Origin: an uncultured Rhizobium sp.
GTDB lineage: Bacteria > Pseudomonadota > Alphaproteobacteria > Rhizobiales > Rhizobiaceae
DNA: 64,000 nucleotides
Reading direction: 5' to 3'
NCBI GenBank assembly: GCA_945952045.1
Contig: CAMFHE010000001.1
Span: 138,041 to 202,040 of the forward strand
Position 1 is the first letter of the stretch, and each line of letters opens with the position of its first letter. Positions 27,391 to 36,108 of the stretch are shown piece after piece. Below the pieces are notes generated by a model. It searched no databases. It was not told the origin of the DNA and worked only from the letters and a program-made list of their open reading frames with translations. The translations under genes were made by a program, and so were the position numbers.

Positions 27391-27414
27391 ATGACTGTAA
27401 GAAGCCGGCCGTGA
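27391..27414 (+). CDS. Possible seven-codon leader ORF (MTVRSRP)
   Basis: A GAGGGA site followed by ATG opens a seven-codon frame whose TGA overlaps the GTG start of the glycosyltransferase (GTGA). The glycosyltransferase has no good site of its own, so ribosomes may reach it by reinitiation after this leader. It is a small ORF that could arise by chance. Confidence 0.3.
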   Translation: MTVRSRP

Positions 27415-28562
27415 AACTCGCTTATCTGACAAATATTCCGTCGCCCTATCGCATCACGATGATGGAGGCTTGGGCGGCCCATCTTCAGACGACGATGGGT
27501 ATCAGCCTGCAGGTGTATTACACCGACGAGGGCGATCAGGGGCGAGGCTGGGCGCTGCGAAAAGCCCTGGGCGTCGATGAAAGGCGGCTTTCGACCTTGT
27601 TGTCGATCCCCGGCTATGGACGGCTTAATCGCGGGCTGGTCGATATGGTTCGCCAGAACGATATCGTGATGATCGGCGGATTCGAGCAGGTCAGCTATCT
27701 CGTAACGGCGTTGCTGGCGCGCCTTATGCGGCGCAAGGTTATCTTGTTGTTCGATGGTTTCAGCCCGCGACGGATCGGTAAGGAGCGCGCGTCGGTGCGT
27801 TTCGTCAAATGGCTGACGGCCAGGCTTTGCCATGCCTATTTCGCAAACGGCAAGGTAGGAGCCGAGGTGCTCAAGCGGCTCGGTGTCGATGAGGCCAGGA
27901 TTTTCAACCAGTATCTAAGCGTTTCGACCCGCGATATCGAAACGCAGCGGTGTCGCAACGCGGATAAGCGGCAATTGCGTGCCGATTTGGAAATGCCGGT
28001 AGGCCGGAAAATCATTGCCTTTTGCGGTTATCTCATTCCTCGAAAGCGACCGGAATTGATCATCGACGCGATTTCAGCCCTGCGACTGGAAGAGAGGCCA
28101 GCGGTGCTTTTCATTGGTCGTGGGCCGTTGGAGGAGACGTTGCGGCGGCAGGCTGCCGCGCTCGGCGTCGAAGCGCTGTTTGCCGGATTTCGGGAGGGGG
28201 AGGATCTTGCGCGGCATTATCTTTGCGCCGACTTCCTCATTCTGCCTTCGGACGACGACCCATGGGGCCTCGTTGTCAACGAGGCGATGGCGGCCGGATT
28301 GCCGGTTATCGGCAGCGATGCCTGCGGCGCGACCCTCGATCTCGTCATCAATGGCGTCACCGGTTTCGCTTTCAGGGCTGGGGACGCTGCCGACCTCCGG
28401 CGCGCCATCGAAGGCATGTTGGCACGCGATATTGCCGCAATGGGTGACGTTGCCCGTGACCACATAGCAGGATGGACACCGCTTCATTCCGCACATTCCC
28501 TGCAGGCCTGCCTTCGAGCGGTCCTCGAAAGCCGATCCGACAAGTCGAAATTTCAACCATAA
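27411..28562 (+). CDS. Glycosyltransferase, GT4-like (polysaccharide cluster)
   Basis: A 383-residue GT-B glycosyltransferase. The N-terminal domain starts KLAYLTNIPSPYRITMM, and the C-terminal nucleotide-sugar domain has CGYLIPRKRPELIIDAI and the EX7E-type region DDPWGLVVNEAMAAGLPVIG. It would transfer a sugar from a nucleotide donor to a lipid-linked repeat unit on the cytoplasmic face of the membrane. GTG start, apparently coupled to a short leader frame. It is separated by a 251-base AT-rich gap from the next glycosyltransferase, so it may be its own transcription unit at the edge of the polysaccharide cluster. Donor and acceptor are unknown. Confidence 0.85.
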   Translation: MKLAYLTNIPSPYRITMMEAWAAHLQTTMGISLQVYYTDEGDQGRGWALRKALGVDERRLSTLLSIPGYGRLNRGLVDMVRQNDIVMIGGFEQVSYLVTALLARLMRRKVILLFDGFSPRRIGKERASVRFVKWLTARLCHAYFANGKVGAEVLKRLGVDEARIFNQYLSVSTRDIETQRCRNADKRQLRADLEMPVGRKIIAFCGYLIPRKRPELIIDAISALRLEERPAVLFIGRGPLEETLRRQAAALGVEALFAGFREGEDLARHYLCADFLILPSDDDPWGLVVNEAMAAGLPVIGSDACGATLDLVINGVTGFAFRAGDAADLRRAIEGMLARDIAAMGDVARDHIAGWTPLHSAHSLQACLRAVLESRSDKSKFQP

Positions 28563-28813
28563 ATAGATTTATCATCCTTATCCAAGGACGCCGATGACAA
28601 CACGGCCTCACGCGACCGTGAGTCACGGTCTGTCGAACCGTAATCGACGAAATCAACCATTATTGCCCTATTTCACCGAGGTAGAGCGTGATTTCCGATA
28701 TTAATAATTTGAATCAATTTTTAGCAGTTAACCGACTTTTAAGAGCATATTTGCCTATACTCAATCATAAGAGGTATAACATATATATGTTAAACCCTGG
28801 GTTAGGACTCGTT
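28563..28813. promoter_or_regulatory. AT-rich intergenic region, probable promoter of the polysaccharide operon
   Basis: The 251 bases before the second glycosyltransferase are markedly richer in A and T than the surroundings, with stretches such as TTAATAATTTGAATCAATTT and GGTATAACATATATATG. The region holds no ORF that I would call. It is the likely promoter and leader of the overlapping five-gene operon. No single -35/-10 pair is convincing. Confidence 0.5.
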
Positions 28814-29992
28814 ATGCGCGTAGCAATTGTTCATGACTGGCTCTATGTGATCGGCGGCGCCGAACTGGTTCTGAAGGAAATTCTGAGCTGCTATCCGCAG
28901 GCGGACGTCTTCACGCTCTTCGATTTCCTCAGTCCCGATGATCGCGCGCGGGTCGGCATTCGCGAGACCAAGACCAGCTTTCTGCAATCTATCCCGTTCA
29001 TGAAGACGCATCACCGCTCCTTTCTGCCATTGATGCCCATCGCCATCGAGCAGCTGGATCTTTCCGGATATGATCTGATCATCTCCAGCAGCTATGCTGT
29101 TGCCAAGGGCGTTCTGACCGGCCCTGATCAGATGCATGTTTCCTATGTCCATTCGCCCATGCGTTATGCCTGGGATCTTCAGCACAGCTATCTCAGCACC
29201 AGCGGATACAAGGGTTTGAAGGCGGCTGTCGTTCGCTACCTTTTGCATCGCATCCGGATTTGGGATTCGCGTACGGCAAGCGGGCCGAATGTGATGCTGG
29301 CGAACTCGGCCTTCATCGCGCGCCGCATCCGTAAGGTCTATTCCCGCAAGGCAACGGTCGTCTGTCCGCCGGTAAGGCTTTCCACGCGCACCGAGACAGG
29401 GCCACGCGAAACCCATTTCCTGGCGGCAAGCCGGATGGTGCCTTACAAGAATATTGAGCAGATCGTACGGGCCTTCGAATTGTTGCCCGATCAGAAACTG
29501 GTCGTTGCCGGTGATGGGCCGGAAGCGACGCGTCTGCGCGCCATTGCCGGTCCCAATGTGTCATTCGCGGGTTATGTCCCGGATGCCGAGCTGCGTCGCC
29601 TCATGGCGACCGCTCGCGCTTTCATCTTCGCGGCGGAGGAAGATTTCGGCATTATCAGCGTCGAAGCGCAATCCGAAGGTGCGCCGGTTCTGGCGCTCGG
29701 GCGCGGCGGCTCGCGGGAGACGGTCGTCGATGGCAAGACTGGCCTGTTCTTCGAAGAGCCGACGCCCCGGGCGATCGCGGCTTGCGTATTACGGTTCATC
29801 GCCATGGAAGGGCGCTTCTCGCCGGAGGCATGCCGAAACCAGGCCGCACGCTTTTCCGCCGAGCGGTTTCGCAAGGAGTTCACCGACGCAGTCGAAAAAG
29901 CCTTGAAAAGCGGCGCATTGGCGCGGGGCGCGCCTATTCCGTTGCCCGTCGATGTCGAACACCGCGGCTTCGCCGAGGCGAGGGGTACATGA
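28814..29992 (+). CDS. Glycosyltransferase family 4 protein (WbaZ/mannosyltransferase-like)
   Basis: A 392-residue GT-B enzyme beginning MRVAIVHDWLYVIGGAELVL, the typical acceptor-domain start of this group, with YVHSPMRYAWDLQ in the middle. The donor domain has AASRMVPYKNIEQIVRAFE, VVAGDGPEATRLR and EEDFGIISVEAQSEGAPVLA with the catalytic glutamates. I place the start at the ATG after TAGGACTC; the open frame continues 42 codons upstream through the AT-rich leader. The stop overlaps the next gene by four bases (ATGA). It adds a sugar, possibly mannose-like, to the growing repeat unit; the donor is unproven. Confidence 0.88.
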   Translation: MRVAIVHDWLYVIGGAELVLKEILSCYPQADVFTLFDFLSPDDRARVGIRETKTSFLQSIPFMKTHHRSFLPLMPIAIEQLDLSGYDLIISSSYAVAKGVLTGPDQMHVSYVHSPMRYAWDLQHSYLSTSGYKGLKAAVVRYLLHRIRIWDSRTASGPNVMLANSAFIARRIRKVYSRKATVVCPPVRLSTRTETGPRETHFLAASRMVPYKNIEQIVRAFELLPDQKLVVAGDGPEATRLRAIAGPNVSFAGYVPDAELRRLMATARAFIFAAEEDFGIISVEAQSEGAPVLALGRGGSRETVVDGKTGLFFEEPTPRAIAACVLRFIAMEGRFSPEACRNQAARFSAERFRKEFTDAVEKALKSGALARGAPIPLPVDVEHRGFAEARGT

Positions 29993-32070
29993 ACGGCATG
30001 GACGATGCGCCGGCCGGCAATCCCCTGGCGGCAATCTGGCGGCAACGCATTGTGTTTGCAGCCGTCTTCTGCGGCGTGCTTGGCTTTGTCGTGATTTTGC
30101 TGCTCGTGCTCCCGTCGCGATTTATCGCTACCGGCTCCGTCATCGTGGCAGAGCCGGAGACCGGCCTGTCGCTGCCACCGGCCGGCTGGGCGCAGAAGGT
30201 CGGCGATCCCGCCGATCTGGAAAGCCAGCTTCTTGTGGTGCGCTCGCCGCGCATCCTTCGCCTTGTCATGCAAGCGCCCGGCGTCGTCGATTTCGCACAG
30301 GCGGAATGCCGTCAGTCCCTTCGCATTCCCCTGTTGACGACGGGCTCCTGCGATGACCTGACAGCGGGCGCCCCCGAACTGCTCGACTATCTCCAGTCGC
30401 ATTACTCCTTCGGCGGCGCCGGCCGCTCGCGGGTGATTTCGATTTCCTACACCTCGGCGAGCCCCGATACGGCGCAGAACATGGCCAATGCACTGATCAC
30501 CACATTCCTTGAGGATCACCGGCGGTCGCTGGCCGGCAGCCGGGCGGTTGCCGCGCAAGGCATTGCCGAAGAAATGGCCCGCCTTGACGCCGATATCCGC
30601 AAAACCGACGGCGCCGTGCGCGCGTATCGCAGCACCAAGGGTCTGACGAGCGGCGCCACGGCGCCGCTGACGGCGGAGCGGCTGAGTGGCATCGGCCAGC
30701 AGCTTTCCAATGCCGAAGCCTTGCGCGATTCCGCCGCCGCCATCCTCCTGACGGCAAAGGCTGGCGGAAATGTCGCGGCTTTGCCTGCGGTTTTGGAAAG
30801 CCGGGCGGTCGCCGATATCAAGCAACGCCTCGCCAGCGTCAACGAACAGGCAAATGCCGCTGCCATAGTTCTGGGACCGCGCCATCCGCGCCTTCGGGTC
30901 TTGCAGGAACAGGTGCGCAGCCTGCAGCATCGGCTTGATGTTGAGATCGGCAATGTCGTCATCAGCGCGCAAAAACAGCTCGATGCGGCCACAGCAACAG
31001 CTGCCTCGCTGCGCGCGCAAATGGAAACCGCGAAGACGGACGTATCCGTCGCGACGACTGACGAGGGCGCTATCGAACAATTGGTGCGCGACGCCGGTAT
31101 CAAGCGGCAGCAGTATGCCGAGCTTTACGAGAAGCGCAAAACGCTGGAATCGGAAGAGCGCGCCGTGCTTGGCAGCACCCGTCTGGTGAACCTTGCGGAA
31201 AAGCCGCTGAAGCGCTTCTTCCCGAAAACGCTGCCTTTTGCCGCTGGCGGCACGATGCTTGGCTTGATGGCGGCGACCGGCATCGCCTTGCTGCGCGATC
31301 GCCGTGTCGTCCTGCCGCCGCCGGCGCAAACGCCGGAACCGACGCCACCTGCTGAAATCCCCTTGCTTGCCCGCCTGCCGATTGCCGCTGGCGAAACGGA
31401 TTTTGCATTTGCGCTCGCCGCGGTCGAACAGAATGCGCAGGCCATATCCGCCTTGCAGTCCCTCCACGCCGCCATTCTGGCCATCGAAGCGCCGGGCAGG
31501 CAACGGAGCGTCCTGATGCTTTCGGCTTTCCCGGGCGAGGGCAAGACATTCGCGGTCATGGCATTGGCGCGGTTCGCGGCACGCGAAGGGTCGCGTGTGT
31601 TGGTGGTCGAATGCAATATGCGTGCGCCTTTCCTGCAGGCGGCGCTCGGCCTTCGCGCACCGGCCGATCTACAGGGGGTTCTCTCAAGACAGGCGCGCCC
31701 CCGCTTTGCGCTGGCGCGCAGCGGTGTCTCGCGTCTCGACATCATATTCGCCGGCAAGGCGTTGACCGATCCGACGGATCTGCTGCTGGGACAGGGCTTT
31801 AAGGACCTGCTGGAGTGGGCGAAATCCTACGATCTCGTGCTGTTCGATAGCCCGGCGCTGAATGCCGCCATGGATGCCGGGCTTCTGGCGCGGCAAATGG
31901 ACGGCGTGGTGATCGGTGCCCGAGACGCGAAAAACAACGAAGCTGTCGCCATGGTTTCGCGCAGCCTTGCCAATCTCGGTGCCCGGACGATCGGCGTCGT
32001 CCATATGGAGCATCAGCCAGCCAGCTTTCTCGAAGGACATATCCAGGCGGCAAGCAGGGGAGCGCGCTGA
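29989..32070 (+). CDS. Wzz/BY-kinase-like polysaccharide co-polymerase with degenerate ATPase motifs
   Basis: A 693-residue inner-membrane protein of the ExoP/Wzc type that controls chain length and export. One membrane segment lies near residues 20-42 (IVFAAVFCGVLGFVVILLLV). A long periplasmic coiled-coil region follows, then the proline-containing second segment near 405-430 (RFFPKTLPFAAGG). The C-terminal cytoplasmic domain resembles a bacterial tyrosine kinase but is altered: Walker A is AFPGEGKTFA, Walker A' reads VLVVECNMRAP instead of the usual D-x-D pattern, and Walker B is LVLFDSPALN. No tyrosine cluster ends the protein. It is probably a regulator without full kinase activity. Overlaps both neighbours (ATGA, TGATG). 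Confidence 0.85.
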   Translation: MNGMDDAPAGNPLAAIWRQRIVFAAVFCGVLGFVVILLLVLPSRFIATGSVIVAEPETGLSLPPAGWAQKVGDPADLESQLLVVRSPRILRLVMQAPGVVDFAQAECRQSLRIPLLTTGSCDDLTAGAPELLDYLQSHYSFGGAGRSRVISISYTSASPDTAQNMANALITTFLEDHRRSLAGSRAVAAQGIAEEMARLDADIRKTDGAVRAYRSTKGLTSGATAPLTAERLSGIGQQLSNAEALRDSAAAILLTAKAGGNVAALPAVLESRAVADIKQRLASVNEQANAAAIVLGPRHPRLRVLQEQVRSLQHRLDVEIGNVVISAQKQLDAATATAASLRAQMETAKTDVSVATTDEGAIEQLVRDAGIKRQQYAELYEKRKTLESEERAVLGSTRLVNLAEKPLKRFFPKTLPFAAGGTMLGLMAATGIALLRDRRVVLPPPAQTPEPTPPAEIPLLARLPIAAGETDFAFALAAVEQNAQAISALQSLHAAILAIEAPGRQRSVLMLSAFPGEGKTFAVMALARFAAREGSRVLVVECNMRAPFLQAALGLRAPADLQGVLSRQARPRFALARSGVSRLDIIFAGKALTDPTDLLLGQGFKDLLEWAKSYDLVLFDSPALNAAMDAGLLARQMDGVVIGARDAKNNEAVAMVSRSLANLGARTIGVVHMEHQPASFLEGHIQAASRGAR

Positions 32071-33221
32071 TGGCGTCGCCGCGCGTTCTGTTCACCAGCC
32101 ATGCCCCGGTCATTTCAGGGGCCGAGGTCGTGCTGTTGGAGGTGCTGGCCCATGGGACCGGAAAATCCGCCTTCCTGTTTGCCAAGGGGGCGCTGGCCGA
32201 GGCATTGCGCGCCCGCGGCGTCGATGTTCGGACCTCTCGCAAGGGTGGCGATCTTGCCGCCGTCAAGCGCGACCGTTCGCTGGCGCACGCACTGCCGCTG
32301 GCTTTGCCGATCGCCGGCCTGATTGCCGAAATCGCCGCCCAGGCCCGCCGTCACGACATGGTTTATGCCAATTCGCAGAAGGCTTTCATACTCTCGGCCT
32401 TGGCAACGAGTTTCGTCCGCCGGCCGCTGATCTGGCATTTGCACGATATCCCGGACGCCACGCATTTTGGCAAGGCGCAACTCAAGTTGCAGGTCGGGCT
32501 CGCAAATCGTCGCGCATCGCGTGTGATCGTGCCGTCCAAGGCCGTTTTCAATGGGTTTGTTGCAGCGGGCGGACGGGCGGATCGTGTCAGGATCGTTCCG
32601 AACGGCGTAAAACCACCGTCATTGGAGGCGCGTGACAAAACAACGCTGCGGCGCGACCTGGCTCTGCCATCCGGTCCGCTGGTCGGAGTCTTCAGCCGCC
32701 TCGCGCCCTGGAAAGGGCAGGACGTCCTGTTGCGCGCGGTTGCTCAATTACCCGGCGTTTCCTGCATTGTTGCCGGAGGCGCGCTGTTCGGCGAGGAAGC
32801 CTATGCTGCAAACCTGCGGGCACTGGCGCGGGAGCTCGGCATTGTCGAACGCGTTCATTTCCTTGGCTCCCGCAACGACGTCGTCTCGCTGATGCGCGCT
32901 GTGGATATCGTGATCCATCCATCGACGTCACCTGAACCCTTTGGTTTGACACTGATCGAGGCGATGTTCGCCGGTACGCCGATCATCGCGACCGATATCG
33001 GCGCGGTTCCGGAAATTTTGGACGGCGACCGGTTCGGGACACCGGTCGCAGCTGATGATCCCGAGGCATTGGCAAAAGCCATCGAAGCGACATTGCGTGT
33101 CGATCAGGCGCAGCGGGTTGCTCTGGCGCGTGCGCATGCCGAAGGCCTTTATACCGCCGAGCGCATGCGTTCGCAGATATGGGAGCTGATCCGCGGCGTT
33201 GCCGCAGGCGAGATAGCATGA
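32070..33221 (+). CDS. Glycosyltransferase family 4 protein
   Basis: A 383-residue GT-B enzyme. N-terminal part ASPRVLFTSHAPVISGAEVV, then LIWHLHDIPDATHFG. The donor domain has GVFSRLAPWKGQDVLLRAVA, VHFLGSRNDVVSLM and PEPFGLTLIEAMFAGTPIIA with both catalytic glutamates. Its ATG shares a base with the stop of the co-polymerase gene, and its own stop overlaps the polymerase start. It is the third glycosyltransferase of the cluster, so the repeat unit has at least three sugars made locally plus a primer. I see no priming sugar-phosphate transferase in the window. Confidence 0.87.
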   Translation: MASPRVLFTSHAPVISGAEVVLLEVLAHGTGKSAFLFAKGALAEALRARGVDVRTSRKGGDLAAVKRDRSLAHALPLALPIAGLIAEIAAQARRHDMVYANSQKAFILSALATSFVRRPLIWHLHDIPDATHFGKAQLKLQVGLANRRASRVIVPSKAVFNGFVAAGGRADRVRIVPNGVKPPSLEARDKTTLRRDLALPSGPLVGVFSRLAPWKGQDVLLRAVAQLPGVSCIVAGGALFGEEAYAANLRALARELGIVERVHFLGSRNDVVSLMRAVDIVIHPSTSPEPFGLTLIEAMFAGTPIIATDIGAVPEILDGDRFGTPVAADDPEALAKAIEATLRVDQAQRVALARAHAEGLYTAERMRSQIWELIRGVAAGEIA

Positions 33222-34597
33222 CGACCGCGCTGCTTTTGCCTGATCGGCGCATGCCGGTTTCTTGGCTGCCGGGATGGGCTATGGCTCTGCTGCTGCTGGC
33301 GATCGTGCCTGCCATTGCGCCGGTCTCCGGGCCATTGGCGCGCATCGTCTTCGTGTTCGGCTGCGTCGTCGTCGGCTGCTATGCGTGGAGGCAGGGGCCG
33401 GCGGCGCATCTTCAGGCCATGTTGGTCCTGTTTTCCTTCGCGCCGTTTGCCCGGCGGGTCGTCGATCTCTCCGCTGGCTTCGATGCCGGCGGCATCATGC
33501 TGGTCGGGCCGCTGCTGGCGCTTCTCGTCGCCATCCCCCGCCTGCTGCCTTTGCTCGCGGGCAACGCGAACCCGCTGCAGGGGCGTCTGGCGCCGCTGAC
33601 GCTCGCTTTCGGCTGTATCGTCTATGCGGCGCTGCTGTCTGTTTTTCAGGGGGCGTGGATGGATGCCTCGGCGGGCGCGCTGAAATGGATCGCTCCGCTG
33701 CTGTATGCCGCTGCATTGGTCGAGACCGACGAGCGCGAGCGACTGATTCAGGCCGCCGCATCCGCATTCCTCGTCATCTTGCCGGTCACGGGGCTGTACG
33801 GAGCGTTTCAATACGTCGATCCGCCCATCTGGGATCGCTACTGGATGCAGTTCGCCACCGCTGTCACCGCTGGCCTGCCATTGCCTTACGAGATCCGCGT
33901 TTACGCTACGATGAATGGGCCGGCAAGCTTCGCAACATTTACGGCGGCCGGCTTGCTGCTGGTTTGCTTCCTGCGGCCACTATGGATCGTCTGTGTTGCT
34001 TCCGGGCCGGCGCTGCTGGCTTTGATGCTGTCGCAATATCGCACAGCCTGGATTTCACTGTTCGTCGGCCTTGTTTTCTGCCTCTTGTTTTCGCCGACAC
34101 GCTGGCGCGCCGGCCTCATCCTCGCGGCCATGGCCGGGGCCGGCATGGTGGCGGCGACGATGCCGCCCTTCAGCGATGTGCTGGAAGAGCGCCTTGCGAC
34201 GCTGGGGCAAGGCAGTCAGGACGGCAGTTTTCAGGAACGGCTTGCGCAATTCGCTACCCTCTGGAACCAGCCGGACAGTTCCCTGTTCGGCGTCGGCTTT
34301 ACAACCTCGGATGCCGGGGTCGCCGGCACCATGCCTGTCGACGGCATGTTCATCGCCTCCTGGGTGATGATGGGCATCGTTTTCGGCCTGCCATGCCTCG
34401 CCGCCTTCATCTGGGCGGCCGGGCGGATGATTGCCAGTGCCTTCCGCAGTCCTCGTGCCGAGACGATCGTGCTTGGCGGGCTCGGTTGTGGCGCGCTGAT
34501 GCAGATGCCGCTTGCAAGCCTTGCCTCCGGCGAACTTGGTTTCCTTTTCTGGACCTTCGCCGCGCTTGCCTGCCCGACCCGGACCCGGCGCGGATGA
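33218..34597 (+). CDS. O-antigen ligase/polymerase-like membrane protein (Wzy candidate)
   Basis: A 459-residue integral membrane protein with about ten to twelve hydrophobic segments and a larger periplasmic loop. Its ATG overlaps the previous stop by four bases. The segment LMLSQYRTAWISLFVGLVFC, followed after a polar stretch by GTMPVDGMFIASWVMMGIVF, resembles the Wzy_C-type fold. Sequence identity in this family is always low, so the call rests on topology and on its place between glycosyltransferases and flippase. It would join lipid-linked repeat units on the periplasmic side. Confidence 0.7.
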   Translation: MTTALLLPDRRMPVSWLPGWAMALLLLAIVPAIAPVSGPLARIVFVFGCVVVGCYAWRQGPAAHLQAMLVLFSFAPFARRVVDLSAGFDAGGIMLVGPLLALLVAIPRLLPLLAGNANPLQGRLAPLTLAFGCIVYAALLSVFQGAWMDASAGALKWIAPLLYAAALVETDERERLIQAAASAFLVILPVTGLYGAFQYVDPPIWDRYWMQFATAVTAGLPLPYEIRVYATMNGPASFATFTAAGLLLVCFLRPLWIVCVASGPALLALMLSQYRTAWISLFVGLVFCLLFSPTRWRAGLILAAMAGAGMVAATMPPFSDVLEERLATLGQGSQDGSFQERLAQFATLWNQPDSSLFGVGFTTSDAGVAGTMPVDGMFIASWVMMGIVFGLPCLAAFIWAAGRMIASAFRSPRAETIVLGGLGCGALMQMPLASLASGELGFLFWTFAALACPTRTRRG

Positions 34598-36108
34598 CGA
34601 CGCCCCATTCCATGGGTCGTCTGATCCTCCGGTTGATGACCGGCGCACTGTTCAGCAAGGGTCTTGGTCTCGCCCGCGAAATCCTGATGGCGCTCATCGT
34701 CGGGACGGCGCTGGCGGCGGATTCCTTCCGTACCGCGATTACTGCCGTGCTGCTGCCGATCTCCTTCTTTCAAGCGGAAACCGTTCCGGCCGTGCTCATT
34801 CCCATGCAGAAGGAGGCAATGGCGCAAGGCAGGGCGGCGATCACGCTTGCGGCGATGACGAGCGGGCTGGTCATCGTCACCGTGCCGATCATGCTTCTGA
34901 CCCAGCTTGGCGCGCCGCTTCTCGTCGATCTGCTGGTCGGCGGTTTTTCAGAAGAGGGGCGGCGGCTGACGGTGGACTTCGTCCGGATCATGGCGCTCGC
35001 GATGCCGGCGTCGGTCATGCTCAATTGCCTGTCCGCCGGCGAAATTGCGCTCGGGCGGGCACGCATTTCCAATGCCCGGTCCGCGATACAAAATCTGGGA
35101 ATATTGCTTGGCCTCGGCTGCATCGCCTTCGGCGCGCCTGTCATCCTGCTGGCGACTGCTTTCGCCTTGTCCTTCAATGGGTTGGCCCTATTTTCGCTCC
35201 GCGCCCTGCAACGCGAAGGCGCGCTCGATTTCACGGGCCTGACACCGGCCATCATCCTGAAGACAATCAAGATCTTTTTCCGCCGACTTGGTCCGTTTCT
35301 GGCGCTTCCATTGGGTGAGCAGGCCAATATCTGGCTGGAGCGGCTGTTTACATCGCGCCTGCAGGCCGGCGCCATCGCCTCGCTCGATTATGCGCGCACG
35401 TTGACGGAAAGTTTTCTGCTGCTGGTCAGCCAACCCGTTGGCCTTGCGGTGCTCTCGGGCGCGTCGCACTCTCAGGAAGGGCAAGCGCGGATGATCATGC
35501 GTGCCGTCCTTGCCTTTGCACTGCCGGCCTGCGCGTTCCTGTTCGTGTTCTCCGCCGATATCGTCACGCTCGTCTTTCGGCGCGGCGCTTTCGGTGAAAC
35601 GGGCGTAATGTTGACGAGCGCTGCGCTGCGCGGCATCTCGGTCGGCCTCTGGGCCTCGACATTGGGCTGGATAATGCTGCGATTGCTTAACAGCGCCGGT
35701 CGAAACGGACGCGCGGTGGTGATCCTGCTTTTGTCCTACGGCGCAAACATGGGCTTCAACATCCTGATTGCGATGTTCCCGCAAACCGCTTTTCCCGGCA
35801 TAACCCTTATCGGGCTCGGCGAAAGTCTTCGCTCGCTGGTGTTGCTGGCCGGCGTGCTGATCGCTCTGCGTCAGGGAAAAGCCTTCATCGGCGCCTTCCT
35901 TCTGGCGCTCGTTCCCGCCGTATTCGTTGTTGTCGGCGGTGATATCCTCGAAGAGACGATTCCCTTTCTGCTTCCACGCCTTTTTGCCTGCGGTTCACTG
36001 CTGCTGGCGGGTTGGCTTCTGTCAGTCATGCTGTTGCTGCCCGGCTTGCTTACTACCCTGTGTAGACGATTGAGCGCCTGCTTTTCCAGCGGGGGAGATG
36101 CTCGTTGA
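34594..36108 (+). CDS. MurJ/MviN-type lipid-linked sugar flippase (Wzx role)
   Basis: A 504-residue protein with about 14 hydrophobic segments. The N-terminal GRLILRLMTGALFSKGLGLA followed by REILMALIVGTALAADSFR matches the MurJ/MVF family. The ATG overlaps the polymerase stop by four bases; the frame stays open far upstream only as an antiphase ORF. In a polysaccharide operon that has glycosyltransferases and a polymerase but no other flippase, it most likely moves the undecaprenyl-linked repeat across the membrane. Its last 56 bases overlap the end of the convergent acyltransferase gene. Confidence 0.8.
   Translation: MTTPHSMGRLILRLMTGALFSKGLGLAREILMALIVGTALAADSFRTAITAVLLPISFFQAETVPAVLIPMQKEAMAQGRAAITLAAMTSGLVIVTVPIMLLTQLGAPLLVDLLVGGFSEEGRRLTVDFVRIMALAMPASVMLNCLSAGEIALGRARISNARSAIQNLGILLGLGCIAFGAPVILLATAFALSFNGLALFSLRALQREGALDFTGLTPAIILKTIKIFFRRLGPFLALPLGEQANIWLERLFTSRLQAGAIASLDYARTLTESFLLLVSQPVGLAVLSGASHSQEGQARMIMRAVLAFALPACAFLFVFSADIVTLVFRRGAFGETGVMLTSAALRGISVGLWASTLGWIMLRLLNSAGRNGRAVVILLLSYGANMGFNILIAMFPQTAFPGITLIGLGESLRSLVLLAGVLIALRQGKAFIGAFLLALVPAVFVVVGGDILEETIPFLLPRLFACGSLLLAGWLLSVMLLLPGLLTTLCRRLSACFSSGGDAR

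Noticed and set aside
29572-31503. 643-codon open frame on the minus strand
   Set aside because: Antisense to the second glycosyltransferase and the Wzz-like gene, without ribosome site or domain.
33262-34593. Upstream extension of the flippase frame to 948 codons
   Set aside because: The extension runs in another frame through the polymerase gene. The MurJ-like sequence begins at the ATG at 34594, which overlaps the polymerase stop.
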